Shown here: piece by piece, positions 9,533 through 18,838 of the stretch
How positions within the stretch are numbered: position 1 is the stretch's first letter
How the letters are laid out: each line of letters starts with the position of its first letter
Assembly: GCF_002277895.1 (NCBI RefSeq)
Contig: NZ_CP023000.1
Location: 1,364,001 to 1,428,000, forward strand
Length of the DNA: 64,000 nt
Direction: 5' to 3'
Source of the DNA: Rhizobium sp. 11515TR
GTDB taxonomy: Bacteria; Pseudomonadota; Alphaproteobacteria; Rhizobiales; Rhizobiaceae
The notes under the pieces: model-generated
Told to the model about the DNA's origin: nothing
The model's database searches: none
What the model saw: the letters and a program-made list of their open reading frames with translations, nothing else
Made by a program: the position numbers and the translations under genes

Positions 9533-10708
9533 ATGGAAACCACCTATGACCGCGCCGTCGCGCGAGCGGCCAGCCCATGGGCTGCGATCATCTGCATGAC
9601 GCTGATGACCTTCACCCTTGTCGCTTCCGAGTTCCTGCCCGTCAGCCTGCTAACCCCGATCGCCGAAGAGCTTGGCATTACCGCCGGCCAGGCGGGGCAG
9701 GCGATTTCCGTTTCCGGATTTTTCGCGGTCGTCACCAGCCTGTTCAGCAACACGGTGCTGTGGCGGCTGGATCGGCGAACGGTGGTCCTGTCCTATACGA
9801 TCGTGATGGTGCTCTCGGGCCTGGCGATCACATTCGCGCCCAACTATCTCGTCTTCATGCTCGGTCGCGCGCTGATCGGCATCGCGATCGGCGGTTTCTG
9901 GTCGCTGTCCACCTCCATCGTCGCGCGCATCACTGCCGAACAGGACGTTCCAAAGGCTCTCGCCATGCTGCAGGGCGGCACTGCACTGGCCACGGTCATC
10001 GCTCAGCCGTTGGGAAGCTTCCTCGGCGGATTGATCGGCTGGCGCGGTGCCTTCTTCATCGTCGTTCCGGTCGGCATCATCGCTTTCGTCTGGCAGATCT
10101 TCGCCTTGCCGCGGATGCCCGGCGGCTCGAAGAATGCCAGAGGTGGTCCGCTCGGGTTGCTGCGAAACCGCATCTTTGCAATCAGCATGGCCGCCATGTC
10201 CTTCTTCTTCATGGGCCAGTTCGCACTATCGACCTATCTTCGGCCGGTCCTTGGAGATGTGACGAGGCTCGATGTAAACGAGCTGTCGGTCGTGCTCCTC
10301 GGCATCGGCCTGTTCGGCCTGCTGGGCACGTCCTTGATCGGCATCCTGCTGCGAGCGCATTTGGATGCCGTCCTCGCCGGGTTCCCCGTGGCACTTGCTG
10401 CGATCGCTCTGTTGCTGATTCCGTTGGCACCGTCGGGTATTGCGATTGCCGCACTCCTCTGCCTGTTCGGGTTCTTTGTCACGCCCATTCCGGTTGCCTG
10501 GAACACATGGATGACCCGCACCATCCCGGACAAACTCGAGGCTGGCGGCGGGCTATTGGTGGCGCTGATCCAGGCGGCAATCACCGCGGGTGCCTTCACA
10601 GGCGGGATGTTGTTCGACGGCGTCGGCTGGTGGAGCCCATTCGCCTATAGCGGTGTTCTGTTTCTGGCGGCCGCCATCATTCCGTTCGCCATAAGACCGA
10701 ACGAGTGA
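9533..10708 (+). CDS. MFS transporter (DHA1-type, sugar/drug efflux-like)
   Basis: Twelve-helix major facilitator of 391 residues. Helix 1 carries TLVASEFLPVSLLTPIAEELG, typical of the AraJ/YdhP efflux subgroup. The loop 2-3 region (NTVLWRLDRRTVVL) is followed by GRALIGIAIGGFWSLS in helix 4. It lies about 100 bp downstream of the dehydrogenase and may share its promoter. Likely an exporter of sugars or small toxicants; the substrate is unknown. A strong inverted repeat follows the gene. Confidence 0.88.
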   Translation: METTYDRAVARAASPWAAIICMTLMTFTLVASEFLPVSLLTPIAEELGITAGQAGQAISVSGFFAVVTSLFSNTVLWRLDRRTVVLSYTIVMVLSGLAITFAPNYLVFMLGRALIGIAIGGFWSLSTSIVARITAEQDVPKALAMLQGGTALATVIAQPLGSFLGGLIGWRGAFFIVVPVGIIAFVWQIFALPRMPGGSKNARGGPLGLLRNRIFAISMAAMSFFFMGQFALSTYLRPVLGDVTRLDVNELSVVLLGIGLFGLLGTSLIGILLRAHLDAVLAGFPVALAAIALLLIPLAPSGIAIAALLCLFGFFVTPIPVAWNTWMTRTIPDKLEAGGGLLVALIQAAITAGAFTGGMLFDGVGWWSPFAYSGVLFLAAAIIPFAIRPNE

Positions 10709-10758
10709 CCTGGCACCGATGTCCAGGGCGGGATCGGCCCGCGGTGTGCAACGGGATG

Positions 10759-10790
10759 GCATGCCCGGTCGATAGGTCCGCCGGGCATGC
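10759..10790. terminator. Bidirectional terminator-like hairpin
   Basis: GCATGCCCGG (10759-10768) and CCGGGCATGC (10781-10790) form a perfect 10-bp stem between the converging MFS and GntR genes. The plus-strand flank continues GCCTTTATT, a weak T-rich tail. The position favours a shared terminator. Confidence 0.55.
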
Positions 10791-10819
10791 GCCTTTATTC
10801 AGGCTTTGATCGATATCAG

Positions 10820-11458
10820 CTATGACTGCAAAATATGCCTGCGGGTCAGCTCCTTGAGCATATCGACGTCGCGCTTCTCTATTGCGTCGATCATCTGCTG
10901 GTGCTCGCGGCCGGACTGCTCGATACGGGCTCGGGTGCGCCATTGCGATACCGGTGCCGACGAGGTGCGTTGCCGGATTTCCGTGATGAGCTCGACAAGC
11001 TCCTGATTTCCTGCAAGTACCAGCAGGTACCGGTGAAAAGCGAGGTTGGCTTCGTAAAGTTCGAGCATGGTGCCATTGAGCACCAGATCGTCGAAGCGCG
11101 AAGCCAGCGCGCGCAAATTGGCAATATCCGCATCGCCGGCATTGGCGACGATACGGTCGCTGATCGCCACTTCGAGGATCACGCGGATATCGCTTACTTC
11201 CTGGGCGCGGCGACCGTCCTGCTCGTGCACGTGATAGCCGCGATTGGGAATGTGCTCGACAAGCCGCTTTTGCACGAGGCGGTCGAGCGCCCGCCGCACC
11301 TGCGGCCGCGTGCAGTTGTACCGACGCTCCAGATCGATCTGCTTCAGCCATGTTCCCGGTGGGAGCCTGCCGGCGAGGATGTCCTGGAGAATGAGCTCGG
11401 TCACATCGGGCATATCTTCGTGCGACGGCGCTGCCGCTTCAGCTTCCAGCGAGTTCAT
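10820..11458 (-). CDS. GntR-family regulator (FCD type)
   Basis: Regulator of 212 residues: an N-terminal winged helix (DLERRYNCTRPQVRRALDRL) and a helical FCD effector domain with the usual metal-binding His positions (HRYLL, HQQMIDAI). The ATG at 11458 was chosen because GGGAGAG precedes it at ideal spacing; a start at 11509 is also open. It is divergent from the M20/M28/ABC operon, and a perfect 18-bp palindrome in the shared promoter (11588-11605) is its likely operator. Confidence 0.9.
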   Translation of the reverse strand: MNSLEAEAAAPSHEDMPDVTELILQDILAGRLPPGTWLKQIDLERRYNCTRPQVRRALDRLVQKRLVEHIPNRGYHVHEQDGRRAQEVSDIRVILEVAISDRIVANAGDADIANLRALASRFDDLVLNGTMLELYEANLAFHRYLLVLAGNQELVELITEIRQRTSSAPVSQWRTRARIEQSGREHQQMIDAIEKRDVDMLKELTRRHILQS

Positions 11459-11587
11459 GCAGCTCTCCCAGACCTTCCCAAGTTGGCGATGACTATCATA
11501 GCTCCGCATTTTTCAACAACGACGCTCGTCAGCGTTGCTGAAAAAATATTCATGCTCATCTCTTGCGCATCCGTTCTTATTGGCACA

Positions 11588-11605
11588 TAAATTGGTACCA
11601 ATTTA
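11588..11605. promoter_or_regulatory. 18-bp perfect palindrome, probable GntR operator
   Basis: TAAATTGGTACCAATTTA reads identically on both strands and lies 32 bp before the M20 amidohydrolase start, in the promoter shared with the divergent GntR gene. FCD-type GntR proteins commonly bind TTGGTACCAA-like dyads. The regulator assignment is inference from position. Confidence 0.65.
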
Positions 11606-11636
11606 GTATCCATTATATGAGGCGGATAGCAAGTCC

Positions 11637-13061
11637 ATGCAAAATTCTGATGCGGTCTGGGGCATCGTCGAAAAGAAAAGCGCCGAATTCTTCGCACTCA
11701 GCGATCGAATCTGGGACATTCCGGAAACGAACTACCTGGAATACCGATCCGCGGAAGAACATGCCGAGATGCTTGAGCGTCAGGGGTTTCGCGTCGAGCG
11801 CGGCATCGCCGGCATGCCGACGGCTGTTATGGGCGAGGCGGGCGAGGATGGTCCGGTCATCGCGATCCTCGGCGAGTTCGATGCGCTGCCGGGATTGAGC
11901 CAGGAAGCCGGTGTAGCAGAAGAGCGGCCGCTGGTCGATGGCGGCAATGGCCATGGCTGCGGTCATAACATGCTGGGCGCCGGCTCGATGCTTGCCGCGG
12001 CCGCGGTCAAGGATTTCCTCGCGGAAAACGGCCTGAAGGGCAGGGTGCGCTATTACGGTTGCCCGGCCGAGGAGGGTGGATCCTCCAAGGGCTTCATGGT
12101 TCGTGCTGGCGTTTTCGATGATGTCGATATCGCGATCTCCTGGCATCCGGCAGCCTTCGCCGGCGTCAACAATCCCATTTCGCTCGCCTGCAACGAGATC
12201 AATTTCCATTTTTCCGGCCGTGCCTCGCACGCTTCGGCCACGCCTCATCTTGGCCGCAGCGCGCTGGATGCGGTCGAGCTGATGAATGTCGGCGTCAACT
12301 ACATGCGTGAGCACATGCCGTCGACGGCACGCATCCATTATGCCGTCACCGATACTGGCGGCACGGCCCCCAATGTCGTGCAGGCGCGCGCCACCGTGCG
12401 TTATCTCGTGCGGGCGCGGACCCTGCCAGAACTCCTTTCGCTGGTCGCCAGGGTCAAGAAGGTTGCCGAGGGTGCCGCCTTGATGACCGAGACGACGGTT
12501 CGCAGCGAGATCATCAGCGGCGACGCCAATCTCGTCGGCAATACACCGCTCGAGGAATGCATGTTCGCGCAGCTGGATCGGCTCGGGCCGCCCGTGTTTG
12601 ACGACGCGGATCGCGAGACCGCGCTGAAGTTTCAGCAGACCTTCAGCGCAGAGGATATTGCCGCTTCCTATGGCCGATTTGCATTGAAGCCGAAGAAGGG
12701 CCAGGCGCTCTGTGAGGAAATCTTTCCGTTGAACGCCGGCGACGGCACGCTGGTCGGTTCGACCGATGTCGGAACGGTCAGCTGGGTCGTCCCGACCGTG
12801 CAGATGCGCGGCGCCACCTATGCGATCGGCACGCCCGGCCACTCCTGGCAGCTCGTCGCGCAGGGCAAGCTGCCTGTCGCTCACAAGGGCACCGAACATG
12901 CTGCCAAGGTGATGGCGAGCACGGCCGTCGAACTCATCCGCAATCCCGCGCTCATCGCGGCGGCCAAGGAAGATCACAAGGCACGTCTCGAAGGTACGCC
13001 CTTCGTCAATCCGATCCCGGACGATGTCGAGCCGCCGCTGCCGGAGAAGGTCAATGGCTGA
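11637..13061 (+). CDS. M20-family amidohydrolase (AbgB-like)
   Basis: Dinuclear metal amidohydrolase of 474 residues, near the usual length for p-aminobenzoyl-glutamate hydrolase subunit B and related enzymes. Metal ligands are visible: GHGCGHNMLG, AEEGGSSKG, SWHPAAF and the C-terminal GTPGHSWQ. The dimerisation domain starts at about 185 (GRASHASATPHLGRSAL). No signal peptide, so cytoplasmic. It heads an operon with an M28-like protein and an amino-acid importer, which suggests hydrolysis of an imported N-acyl or aminoacyl-glutamate-type compound. The exact substrate is unknown. Confidence 0.9.
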   Translation: MQNSDAVWGIVEKKSAEFFALSDRIWDIPETNYLEYRSAEEHAEMLERQGFRVERGIAGMPTAVMGEAGEDGPVIAILGEFDALPGLSQEAGVAEERPLVDGGNGHGCGHNMLGAGSMLAAAAVKDFLAENGLKGRVRYYGCPAEEGGSSKGFMVRAGVFDDVDIAISWHPAAFAGVNNPISLACNEINFHFSGRASHASATPHLGRSALDAVELMNVGVNYMREHMPSTARIHYAVTDTGGTAPNVVQARATVRYLVRARTLPELLSLVARVKKVAEGAALMTETTVRSEIISGDANLVGNTPLEECMFAQLDRLGPPVFDDADRETALKFQQTFSAEDIAASYGRFALKPKKGQALCEEIFPLNAGDGTLVGSTDVGTVSWVVPTVQMRGATYAIGTPGHSWQLVAQGKLPVAHKGTEHAAKVMASTAVELIRNPALIAAAKEDHKARLEGTPFVNPIPDDVEPPLPEKVNG

Positions 13062-14730
13062 GGCCGGTCTGAAGCCCGATCGCGCGCGCTTGATGGCGCA
13101 TATCGGCGAATTCGCGCGCCGGGTAAAGCTTTCGGGCACGGCCGAGGAGCTGGAAAGCTTCCGCTATCTCCAGGCTGAGATGGATGGCTTTGGCTATCGC
13201 ACGCAGCTTTTGACGCACGATGCGTTCATCAGTCTGCCACGTGCCGCCACGGTTGAGATCGATGGCGAGAACCTTCGTTGCATCACGCATTCCATGTCGG
13301 TCTCGACGTCAGCCCCGGGGGTAACCGGCAATCTCATCCATGTCGGCGAGGGAACCGAAGCCGATTTCGCAGGCAAGGATATCGCCGGCAAGATCGTTCT
13401 GGTCGATGGTATCGCGACCGAAGAAGTGGCCGCGCTTGCGAGTGCTTTCGGCGCGCTCGGCGAACTTCACATCAGTCCGAACGAGCATCTCTACGAGATG
13501 TGCGTCTCCCCGGTCTGGGGCAGCCCGTCGCAACACACGCGCGACAGGCTGCCGACGACCGTCATCTGCTCGATCGGGAAGGATGATGGCGGCCGCCTGC
13601 GTGAAAGGCTTGCGCGCGGAGAGGCCGTGACTGCAACGCTATTCGCGGACGTCGATACCGGTTGGCGCAAGACGCCGCTGCTTGTTGCCGAGCTTCAACC
13701 GAAAGGCGACGATGCGCCTTTCGTCCTGTTTTCGGGCCATCACGATACCTGGCATTTCGGGGTCATGGACAATGGCGGCGCTAATGCGACGATGCTCGAG
13801 GCGGCGCGCCTGCTCGCGCTTTGTGCCTCAGAATGGCGCCGGGGCTTGCGCATATGCTTCTGGTCCGGTCATTCCCATGGCCGCTACTCGGGCTCCGCTT
13901 GGTACGCCGACGAATATTTCGACGAACTCGATCGCCGCTGCGCCGTCCATGTCAACGTCGATTCCACTGGCGGCGAGGGTGCTACCGTCCTCACCAATTC
14001 CGGTGTGATCGACGAACTCAGGCCCTTGGCTGCGGATGTGATCGAGCGTGTGACCGGACAGAAACACGCCGGCAAGCGTCATGGCCGCGCTGCGGATCAG
14101 TCCTTCTGGGGCATCGGTATTCCCTCGATGTTCGGCAGCCTCAGCCATCAGCCGCCGGGGCCTGTCAAGATGCTGACGGCGCTCGGATGGTGGTGGCATA
14201 CGCCGCACGATACCGCGGAACATATCGATCCGGACAATCTTTGCCGCGACACGGCGATTGTTCTCGAAGTTCTCTGGCGGCTGCTGACTTTGCCCGTCCT
14301 GCCGCTGGATTACACCCAATATGCCGCCTCCCTCGACGAGCAGGTCGGGCAATTGCAGGCAGCGCTTGCCGGTCGTCTCGATATCTCCGGCCTAGCCCAG
14401 GCTGTCGAAGACTTGCGCGTCAACGCAAATTCGCTTCAGCAGGTGAGGGATCCCACGCCGGAAAGAGCGGCGCGGATCGATGCTTCGCTGATGCGCGCAG
14501 GACGGCATCTGGTGCCGCTGAACTATACGAGCGGTGAACGCTTCCATCCCGACTCCGCGCTGCCGCACGTCGCCTGGCCCTCTCTGGAAGGGCTGCGCGC
14601 GCTGGCGAGACTGGATGAGGGTTCGCCGGATACCGCCTTTTACGTCGTTCACGCGCGTCAGACGAGAAATCGCATCGCTCACGCCCTGCGGGAGGCCAAT
14701 GCCGCCCTGCGAGCGGCTCTGGAGAACTGA
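13054..14730 (+). CDS. M28-family peptidase-like protein with altered active site
   Basis: Protein of 558 residues without a signal peptide. It has a protease-associated-type domain (about 85-200) inserted before an M28 metallopeptidase fold: GHHDTW (H230/D231), MDNGGANATM, VDSTGG and HTPHDTAEH supply four of the usual zinc ligands. The segment where M28 enzymes carry the catalytic Glu-Glu pair reads WSGHSHGRYSGS (H273, H275) instead. The ATG at 13054 overlaps the previous gene by 8 bp and has GGAGAAGG upstream. It probably works with the M20 enzyme on the imported substrate; the chemistry is uncertain. Confidence 0.85.
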   Translation: MAEAGLKPDRARLMAHIGEFARRVKLSGTAEELESFRYLQAEMDGFGYRTQLLTHDAFISLPRAATVEIDGENLRCITHSMSVSTSAPGVTGNLIHVGEGTEADFAGKDIAGKIVLVDGIATEEVAALASAFGALGELHISPNEHLYEMCVSPVWGSPSQHTRDRLPTTVICSIGKDDGGRLRERLARGEAVTATLFADVDTGWRKTPLLVAELQPKGDDAPFVLFSGHHDTWHFGVMDNGGANATMLEAARLLALCASEWRRGLRICFWSGHSHGRYSGSAWYADEYFDELDRRCAVHVNVDSTGGEGATVLTNSGVIDELRPLAADVIERVTGQKHAGKRHGRAADQSFWGIGIPSMFGSLSHQPPGPVKMLTALGWWWHTPHDTAEHIDPDNLCRDTAIVLEVLWRLLTLPVLPLDYTQYAASLDEQVGQLQAALAGRLDISGLAQAVEDLRVNANSLQQVRDPTPERAARIDASLMRAGRHLVPLNYTSGERFHPDSALPHVAWPSLEGLRALARLDEGSPDTAFYVVHARQTRNRIAHALREANAALRAALEN

Positions 14731-14788
14731 CGCCGAGAATACCGGATCTGACAAAAGGCCGCCTAAGCGGCCGAAAAGGGGAACGAAC

Positions 14789-15643
14789 ATGAAAAACAGA
14801 AAAATGCTTGCCGCCGTATTCGGCATGATTGCTTTCCTTGCTCCGCTGACCGCCGGCGCCAAGGACTGGACACACGTGAAGGTCGGCATCGAAGGCGCAT
14901 TCCCGCCGTGGAACCTGATGGATTCGAGCGGCAAGCTTGCCGGCTTCGACGTTGATCTCATCAACGATCTTTGCAAGCGCGCCAAGGTCGATTGCGAGCT
15001 GATCGCCGGCGAATGGAACGCGATGATCCCAAGCCTCAACGCCGGCAAATTTGATCTTGTGATGACGCTCGGCATCAACGAGAAGCGCAAACAGGTGGTC
15101 GATTTTACCGTGCCCTATGCGAGCGGTGTCGCAAGCTTCCTGCTCGTGAAAGATGGATCGGTTTCACCCTTGCCGATGACGGGTGAGCGGCTCAATCTCA
15201 ACGACAAGGCGAAGGCGGATCCGGTGATGGCGGAGATCGGCAAGGCTTTGAAGGGCAAGACGGTCGGCGTCGTCCAGTCGACCAGCCAGGAGCAGCTGAT
15301 CAATTCCTATTTCGGATCCGATGTGACGGTGCGTGCCTATAAGAACTCCGGAGAGCGCGATCTTGATCTGAAGGCGGGCCGCATCGATGCAGGCTTCGAT
15401 AGCGGCGTCTATGAAACCTCCGTGCTCGCCAAACCCGGCAACGACGATCTGATGATGTCCGGCCCCCTGGTAAAGGGCGCGATGTTGGCAACGGAGGTCG
15501 CTCTCGGCATGCGCAAGGGCGAGACCGATCTAAAGGCGAAATTCGACGATGCCATCAAGCAGGCGGCCAAGGATGGCACAATCAAGCAGCTCTCGGAAAA
15601 ATGGAGCAAGATCGACCTGACGCCGACCTTCGAGGCCAATTGA
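14789..15643 (+). CDS. Polar amino acid ABC importer, substrate-binding protein 1
   Basis: Periplasmic family 3 binding protein of 284 residues. The Sec signal (MKNRKMLAAVFGMIAFLAPL) is cleaved near AGA-KDW. The mature protein has the ligand-pocket start EGAFPPWN and the DFTVPYASG hinge region of lysine/arginine/ornithine and opine binders. The ATG at 14789 follows AAAAGGGG. It is the third gene of the operon and is clearly paralogous to the binding protein at 17981. Confidence 0.92.
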   Translation: MKNRKMLAAVFGMIAFLAPLTAGAKDWTHVKVGIEGAFPPWNLMDSSGKLAGFDVDLINDLCKRAKVDCELIAGEWNAMIPSLNAGKFDLVMTLGINEKRKQVVDFTVPYASGVASFLLVKDGSVSPLPMTGERLNLNDKAKADPVMAEIGKALKGKTVGVVQSTSQEQLINSYFGSDVTVRAYKNSGERDLDLKAGRIDAGFDSGVYETSVLAKPGNDDLMMSGPLVKGAMLATEVALGMRKGETDLKAKFDDAIKQAAKDGTIKQLSEKWSKIDLTPTFEAN

Positions 15644-15724
15644 GCGCGTCCCACATCCATCGTTCCTGGCCGAGGCTAAGACCATGACTTCCCTTGCCCA
15701 CATCCATTCTTTCAGGTCAAGCGC

Positions 15725-16444
15725 ATGAACCAGCCAACCCTATTCGAGCTTGCTGGCTTCGGTCCGGATGGCTGGGGTCATGCTCTCCTGGCCGGCGCCT
15801 GGATGACCATTCTTGTCGCAATTGTCGGCTATGCAGTCGGCGCCTGCATCGGAACGCTCGGCGCGTGGGGCAAGATCGCCGGCAACCGTTTTGCCCGCGC
15901 CACGGCGGACGCCTATACGACGGTTCTTCGCGGCATCCCCGATCTGCTGGTCATCTATCTCTTTTACTTCGGCGGCAGTGCGGTCATCACGACCATCGGC
16001 AAGATGTTCGGAGCGGAGGGCTTCCTCGGTTTTCCAGGTTTCCTGGCTGGTTCCCTTGCTGTCGGCGTCACGTCCGGTGCGCAGTTCACCGAAGTGCTGC
16101 GCGGCGGGTTCAAGGCCGTGCATCCTGGTGAGATCGAGGCCGCCATCGCCTGCGGAATGCCGCGCTGGCTGCGCCTGCGCCGGATCATCGCGCCGCTGAC
16201 CTTGCGGCATGCGCTGCCGGGGCTCGGTAATGTCTGGCAGGTCGTCCTCAAGGAGTCGGCGCTGGTCTCAATCACCGGCGTCGCCGAATTGCTGCGCCAG
16301 GCGCAGGTCGGCGCGGGGTCGACGGGACTGCCGTTCGATTTCTACCTGATCGCAGGAGTGATCTATCTGATGATCTCGACCCTATCCAGCCTGATCATCC
16401 AGCAGGCCGAGCGCCATCTGTCGCGCGGTGTGAGGAAACGCTGA
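15725..16444 (+). CDS. Amino acid ABC importer permease (HisQ-like)
   Basis: Inner-membrane permease of 239 residues with about five hydrophobic segments and the EAA loop (EIEAAIACGMPRWLRLRRI) that contacts the ATPase. The start of the fold, TTVLRGIPDLL, matches HisQ/ArtQ/OccQ proteins. Its last base overlaps the start of the second permease (TGATG), a sign of translational coupling and of a heterodimeric channel. Confidence 0.92.
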   Translation: MNQPTLFELAGFGPDGWGHALLAGAWMTILVAIVGYAVGACIGTLGAWGKIAGNRFARATADAYTTVLRGIPDLLVIYLFYFGGSAVITTIGKMFGAEGFLGFPGFLAGSLAVGVTSGAQFTEVLRGGFKAVHPGEIEAAIACGMPRWLRLRRIIAPLTLRHALPGLGNVWQVVLKESALVSITGVAELLRQAQVGAGSTGLPFDFYLIAGVIYLMISTLSSLIIQQAERHLSRGVRKR

Positions 16445-17184
16445 TGGATTGGCAATTCCTTGAAGAGACTTTCGTGAGCCTTGTCGCGGCGATCCCGTTG
16501 ACGATCGAACTTGCGGTGACGTCGATCTGCCTCGGCGCTATCCTCGCATTGCTTCTGGCGCTCGCTCGCCTGTCGGGCGTCACCGTCCTCGACTGGTTTG
16601 CCCGGCTCTACGTTTTCGTCTTTCGCGGCACGCCGTTGCTCGTCCAGATCTTCCTGATCTACTACGGTCTCGGCCAGTTCCCCGTCATCCGTCACAGCAT
16701 TTTATGGCCGTTTCTGCGCGATCCCTATTGGTGCGCCGTCCTGGCGCTGACACTGAATACCGCGGCCTACGCCAGCGAAATCATCCGCGGCGGTCTGCTC
16801 TCGGTGCCGCATGGGCAGGTGGAGGCTGCGCGAGCCTGCGGCATGCATCGTCTCATGATGTTCCGGCGCATCATCCTGCCGCTTGCCATCCGCCAGGCGC
16901 TGCCAGGCTATGGCAACGAGATGATCTCGATGGTGAAGGCGACATCGCTTGCCTCGATCATCACGCTGATGGAAGTCACGGGCGTTGCGGCGAAGATCAT
17001 TTCGGAGACCTATCGCGCCATCGAGGTCTTCGTCGTCTCAGGCGCCATCTACCTGGCGATCAACTTCGTGCTGACGCGCCTCATCCAGTTTGCCGAATAC
17101 CGGCTGAGCCCGCATCTGCGCCCGCCCGTGCCGGTGATGCGCGATACCGCCGCTGCGGCGGCCCCTGTAGGAGATCCACAATGA
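16444..17184 (+). CDS. Amino acid ABC importer permease (HisM-like)
   Basis: Second channel subunit, 246 residues, with FRGTPLLVQIFLIYYG and an EAA loop (QVEAARACGMHRLMMFRRIILP) typical of the HisM/ArtM/OccM group. It overlaps the upstream permease by one base and the ATPase gene by four (ATGA). The C-terminal tail is Ala/Pro-rich and looks unstructured. Confidence 0.92.
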   Translation: MDWQFLEETFVSLVAAIPLTIELAVTSICLGAILALLLALARLSGVTVLDWFARLYVFVFRGTPLLVQIFLIYYGLGQFPVIRHSILWPFLRDPYWCAVLALTLNTAAYASEIIRGGLLSVPHGQVEAARACGMHRLMMFRRIILPLAIRQALPGYGNEMISMVKATSLASIITLMEVTGVAAKIISETYRAIEVFVVSGAIYLAINFVLTRLIQFAEYRLSPHLRPPVPVMRDTAAAAAPVGDPQ

Positions 17185-17948
17185 CCGTCATGCCAATCGC
17201 ACTCAGCGTGCGCGACATGCATAAGAGCTTTGGGCCGGTCGAAGTGCTCAAGGGTATCTCGCTCGATGCGCTGGAAGGCGACGTCGTCTCGATTCTCGGC
17301 TCGTCAGGCTCTGGAAAATCGACATTCCTGCGATGCATAAATTTGCTGGAGACGCCCGATTCCGGTGAAGTGACCGTGGCGGGCGAAACGATCCGCATGC
17401 AGCGCACAGCCCGTGGCATCCATCGCCCGTCTGATGGAAGGCAGGTTGATCGCATCCGTTCCCAGCTCGGCATGGTGTTTCAGAGCTTCAATCTCTGGTC
17501 CCACAAGACGGTGCTGGAGAACGTGATCGAAGCGCCCGTCTACGTCCAGGGCCGTTCGCGCGCCGAATGCGTCGAGGAAGCGGAAGCGCTGCTCGCCAAG
17601 GTCGGTATCGCCGACAAGCGCAATTTCTATCCGGCTCATCTTTCGGGGGGACAGCAACAGCGCGCGGCCATCGCGCGTGCGCTCGCCATGCATCCGAAGG
17701 TCATGCTGTTCGATGAACCGACATCGGCGCTCGACCCCGAGCTTGTGGGCGAGGTCCTGAGGGTCATGCGCGCGCTCGCCGAGGAGGGACGCACCATGCT
17801 CGTCGTTACGCATGAGATGGGCTTTGCGCGCGATGTCTCGAGCCGCGTCATCTTCCTGCACAAGGGCGTCGTCGAGGAAGACGGCAAGCCGCAGGATGTC
17901 TTTGCCGGTTCACGGTCCGAACGCTTTCGCCAGTTCATCAGCCAATAA
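17181..17948 (+). CDS. Amino acid ABC importer ATP-binding protein (HisP-like)
   Basis: ATPase of 255 residues with Walker A GSSGSGKST, Q-loop (VFQSFNLWSHKT), signature LSGGQQQRAAIARAL, Walker B VMLFDEPTSALD and the H-loop VVTHEMGF. The insert RMQRTARGIHRPSDGRQVDRIRS before the Q-loop is characteristic of histidine/opine importers. The ATG at 17181 gives a 4-bp overlap with the HisM-like gene; an ATG at 17190 is an alternative. Confidence 0.93.
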   Translation: MTVMPIALSVRDMHKSFGPVEVLKGISLDALEGDVVSILGSSGSGKSTFLRCINLLETPDSGEVTVAGETIRMQRTARGIHRPSDGRQVDRIRSQLGMVFQSFNLWSHKTVLENVIEAPVYVQGRSRAECVEEAEALLAKVGIADKRNFYPAHLSGGQQQRAAIARALAMHPKVMLFDEPTSALDPELVGEVLRVMRALAEEGRTMLVVTHEMGFARDVSSRVIFLHKGVVEEDGKPQDVFAGSRSERFRQFISQ

Positions 17949-17980
17949 TTTCAAGCTCAATTACAATGGGGAACTCGATC

Positions 17981-18838
17981 ATGAAATACCTGACCGGACT
18001 TCTGACTGCGATCATGATGGTCGCCACCCTCGCGACGGCGAGCGTCGTGCACGCGGAGGACAAAAAGTGGACGCATATCACCATCGCGACCGAAGGCGCC
18101 TTTCGCCCATGGAATTTCACCAAGGCGGACGGCAGCCTCGACGGATATGAGATCGAACTGATCAAATATCTTTGCGATCACATGAAAGTCGAATGCACGA
18201 CCGTCATCCAGCCCTTCGACGGCATGATCCCGGCGCTCAATGCGGGTAAATTCGACGCGATCATTTCCGGCATGTCGGCAACCGCAAAGCGGGAGGAGGT
18301 CATTGCTTTCAGCGATTCCTACGGTACCACCGGCCAGACTTTCGCAACCCTGAAGGATTCCCCCCTTGTCGATCTTCCCATGAAGGGCCAGGTGTTTTCG
18401 CTCGCGACGGATGAAGCCGGCGCGGCCAAGGCGCTGAAGGAACTCGAACCGATGCTCAAGGGCAAGACGATCGGCGTGCAGACGGCATCGATCGCGGCAA
18501 CCTTCCTCGACAAATATCTGAAGGGCGTTGCCGATATTCGCGAATACAAGACGACCGAGCAACATGACCTCGACCTGAAGGCGGGCCGCGTCGATCTCAT
18601 CATGGCGTCAATGGCCTATCTGTCGACGGCGGCGGCAAAGCCCGGCAATGAAGATATGACCGTAACCGGACCTCGCTTCCAAGGCGGCCTTCTCGGCCGC
18701 GGCAGTTCCGTCGGCCTGCGCAAGGACGACACTCAGCTGAAGACGATGTTCAACGACGCGATCGCAGCGGCAAAAGCCGACGGCACGATCGCAAAGCTGT
18801 CTCAGAAATGGTTCGGCTTCGACGTGACCCCGAAGTAA
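17981..18838 (+). CDS. Polar amino acid ABC importer, substrate-binding protein 2
   Basis: Second family 3 periplasmic binding protein, 285 residues, with a Sec signal (MKYLTGLLTAIMMVATLATA, cleavage near VHA-EDK). It shares WTH..I.EGAF.PWN, MIP.LNAGKFD and DLDLKAGR with the protein at 14789, so the two arose by duplication. GGGGA precedes the ATG at 17981; an in-frame ATG at 17966 is less well placed. Two receptors on one transporter would widen its specificity. A strong hairpin lies 113 bp downstream. Confidence 0.92.
   Translation: MKYLTGLLTAIMMVATLATASVVHAEDKKWTHITIATEGAFRPWNFTKADGSLDGYEIELIKYLCDHMKVECTTVIQPFDGMIPALNAGKFDAIISGMSATAKREEVIAFSDSYGTTGQTFATLKDSPLVDLPMKGQVFSLATDEAGAAKALKELEPMLKGKTIGVQTASIAATFLDKYLKGVADIREYKTTEQHDLDLKAGRVDLIMASMAYLSTAAAKPGNEDMTVTGPRFQGGLLGRGSSVGLRKDDTQLKTMFNDAIAAAKADGTIAKLSQKWFGFDVTPK

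Noticed and set aside
11613..13139. 508-codon open frame on the minus strand
   Set aside because: It runs antisense through the M20 gene, whose metal motifs and operon context are clear; the antisense product has no recognisable domain. Long antisense frames are common in high-GC genes.
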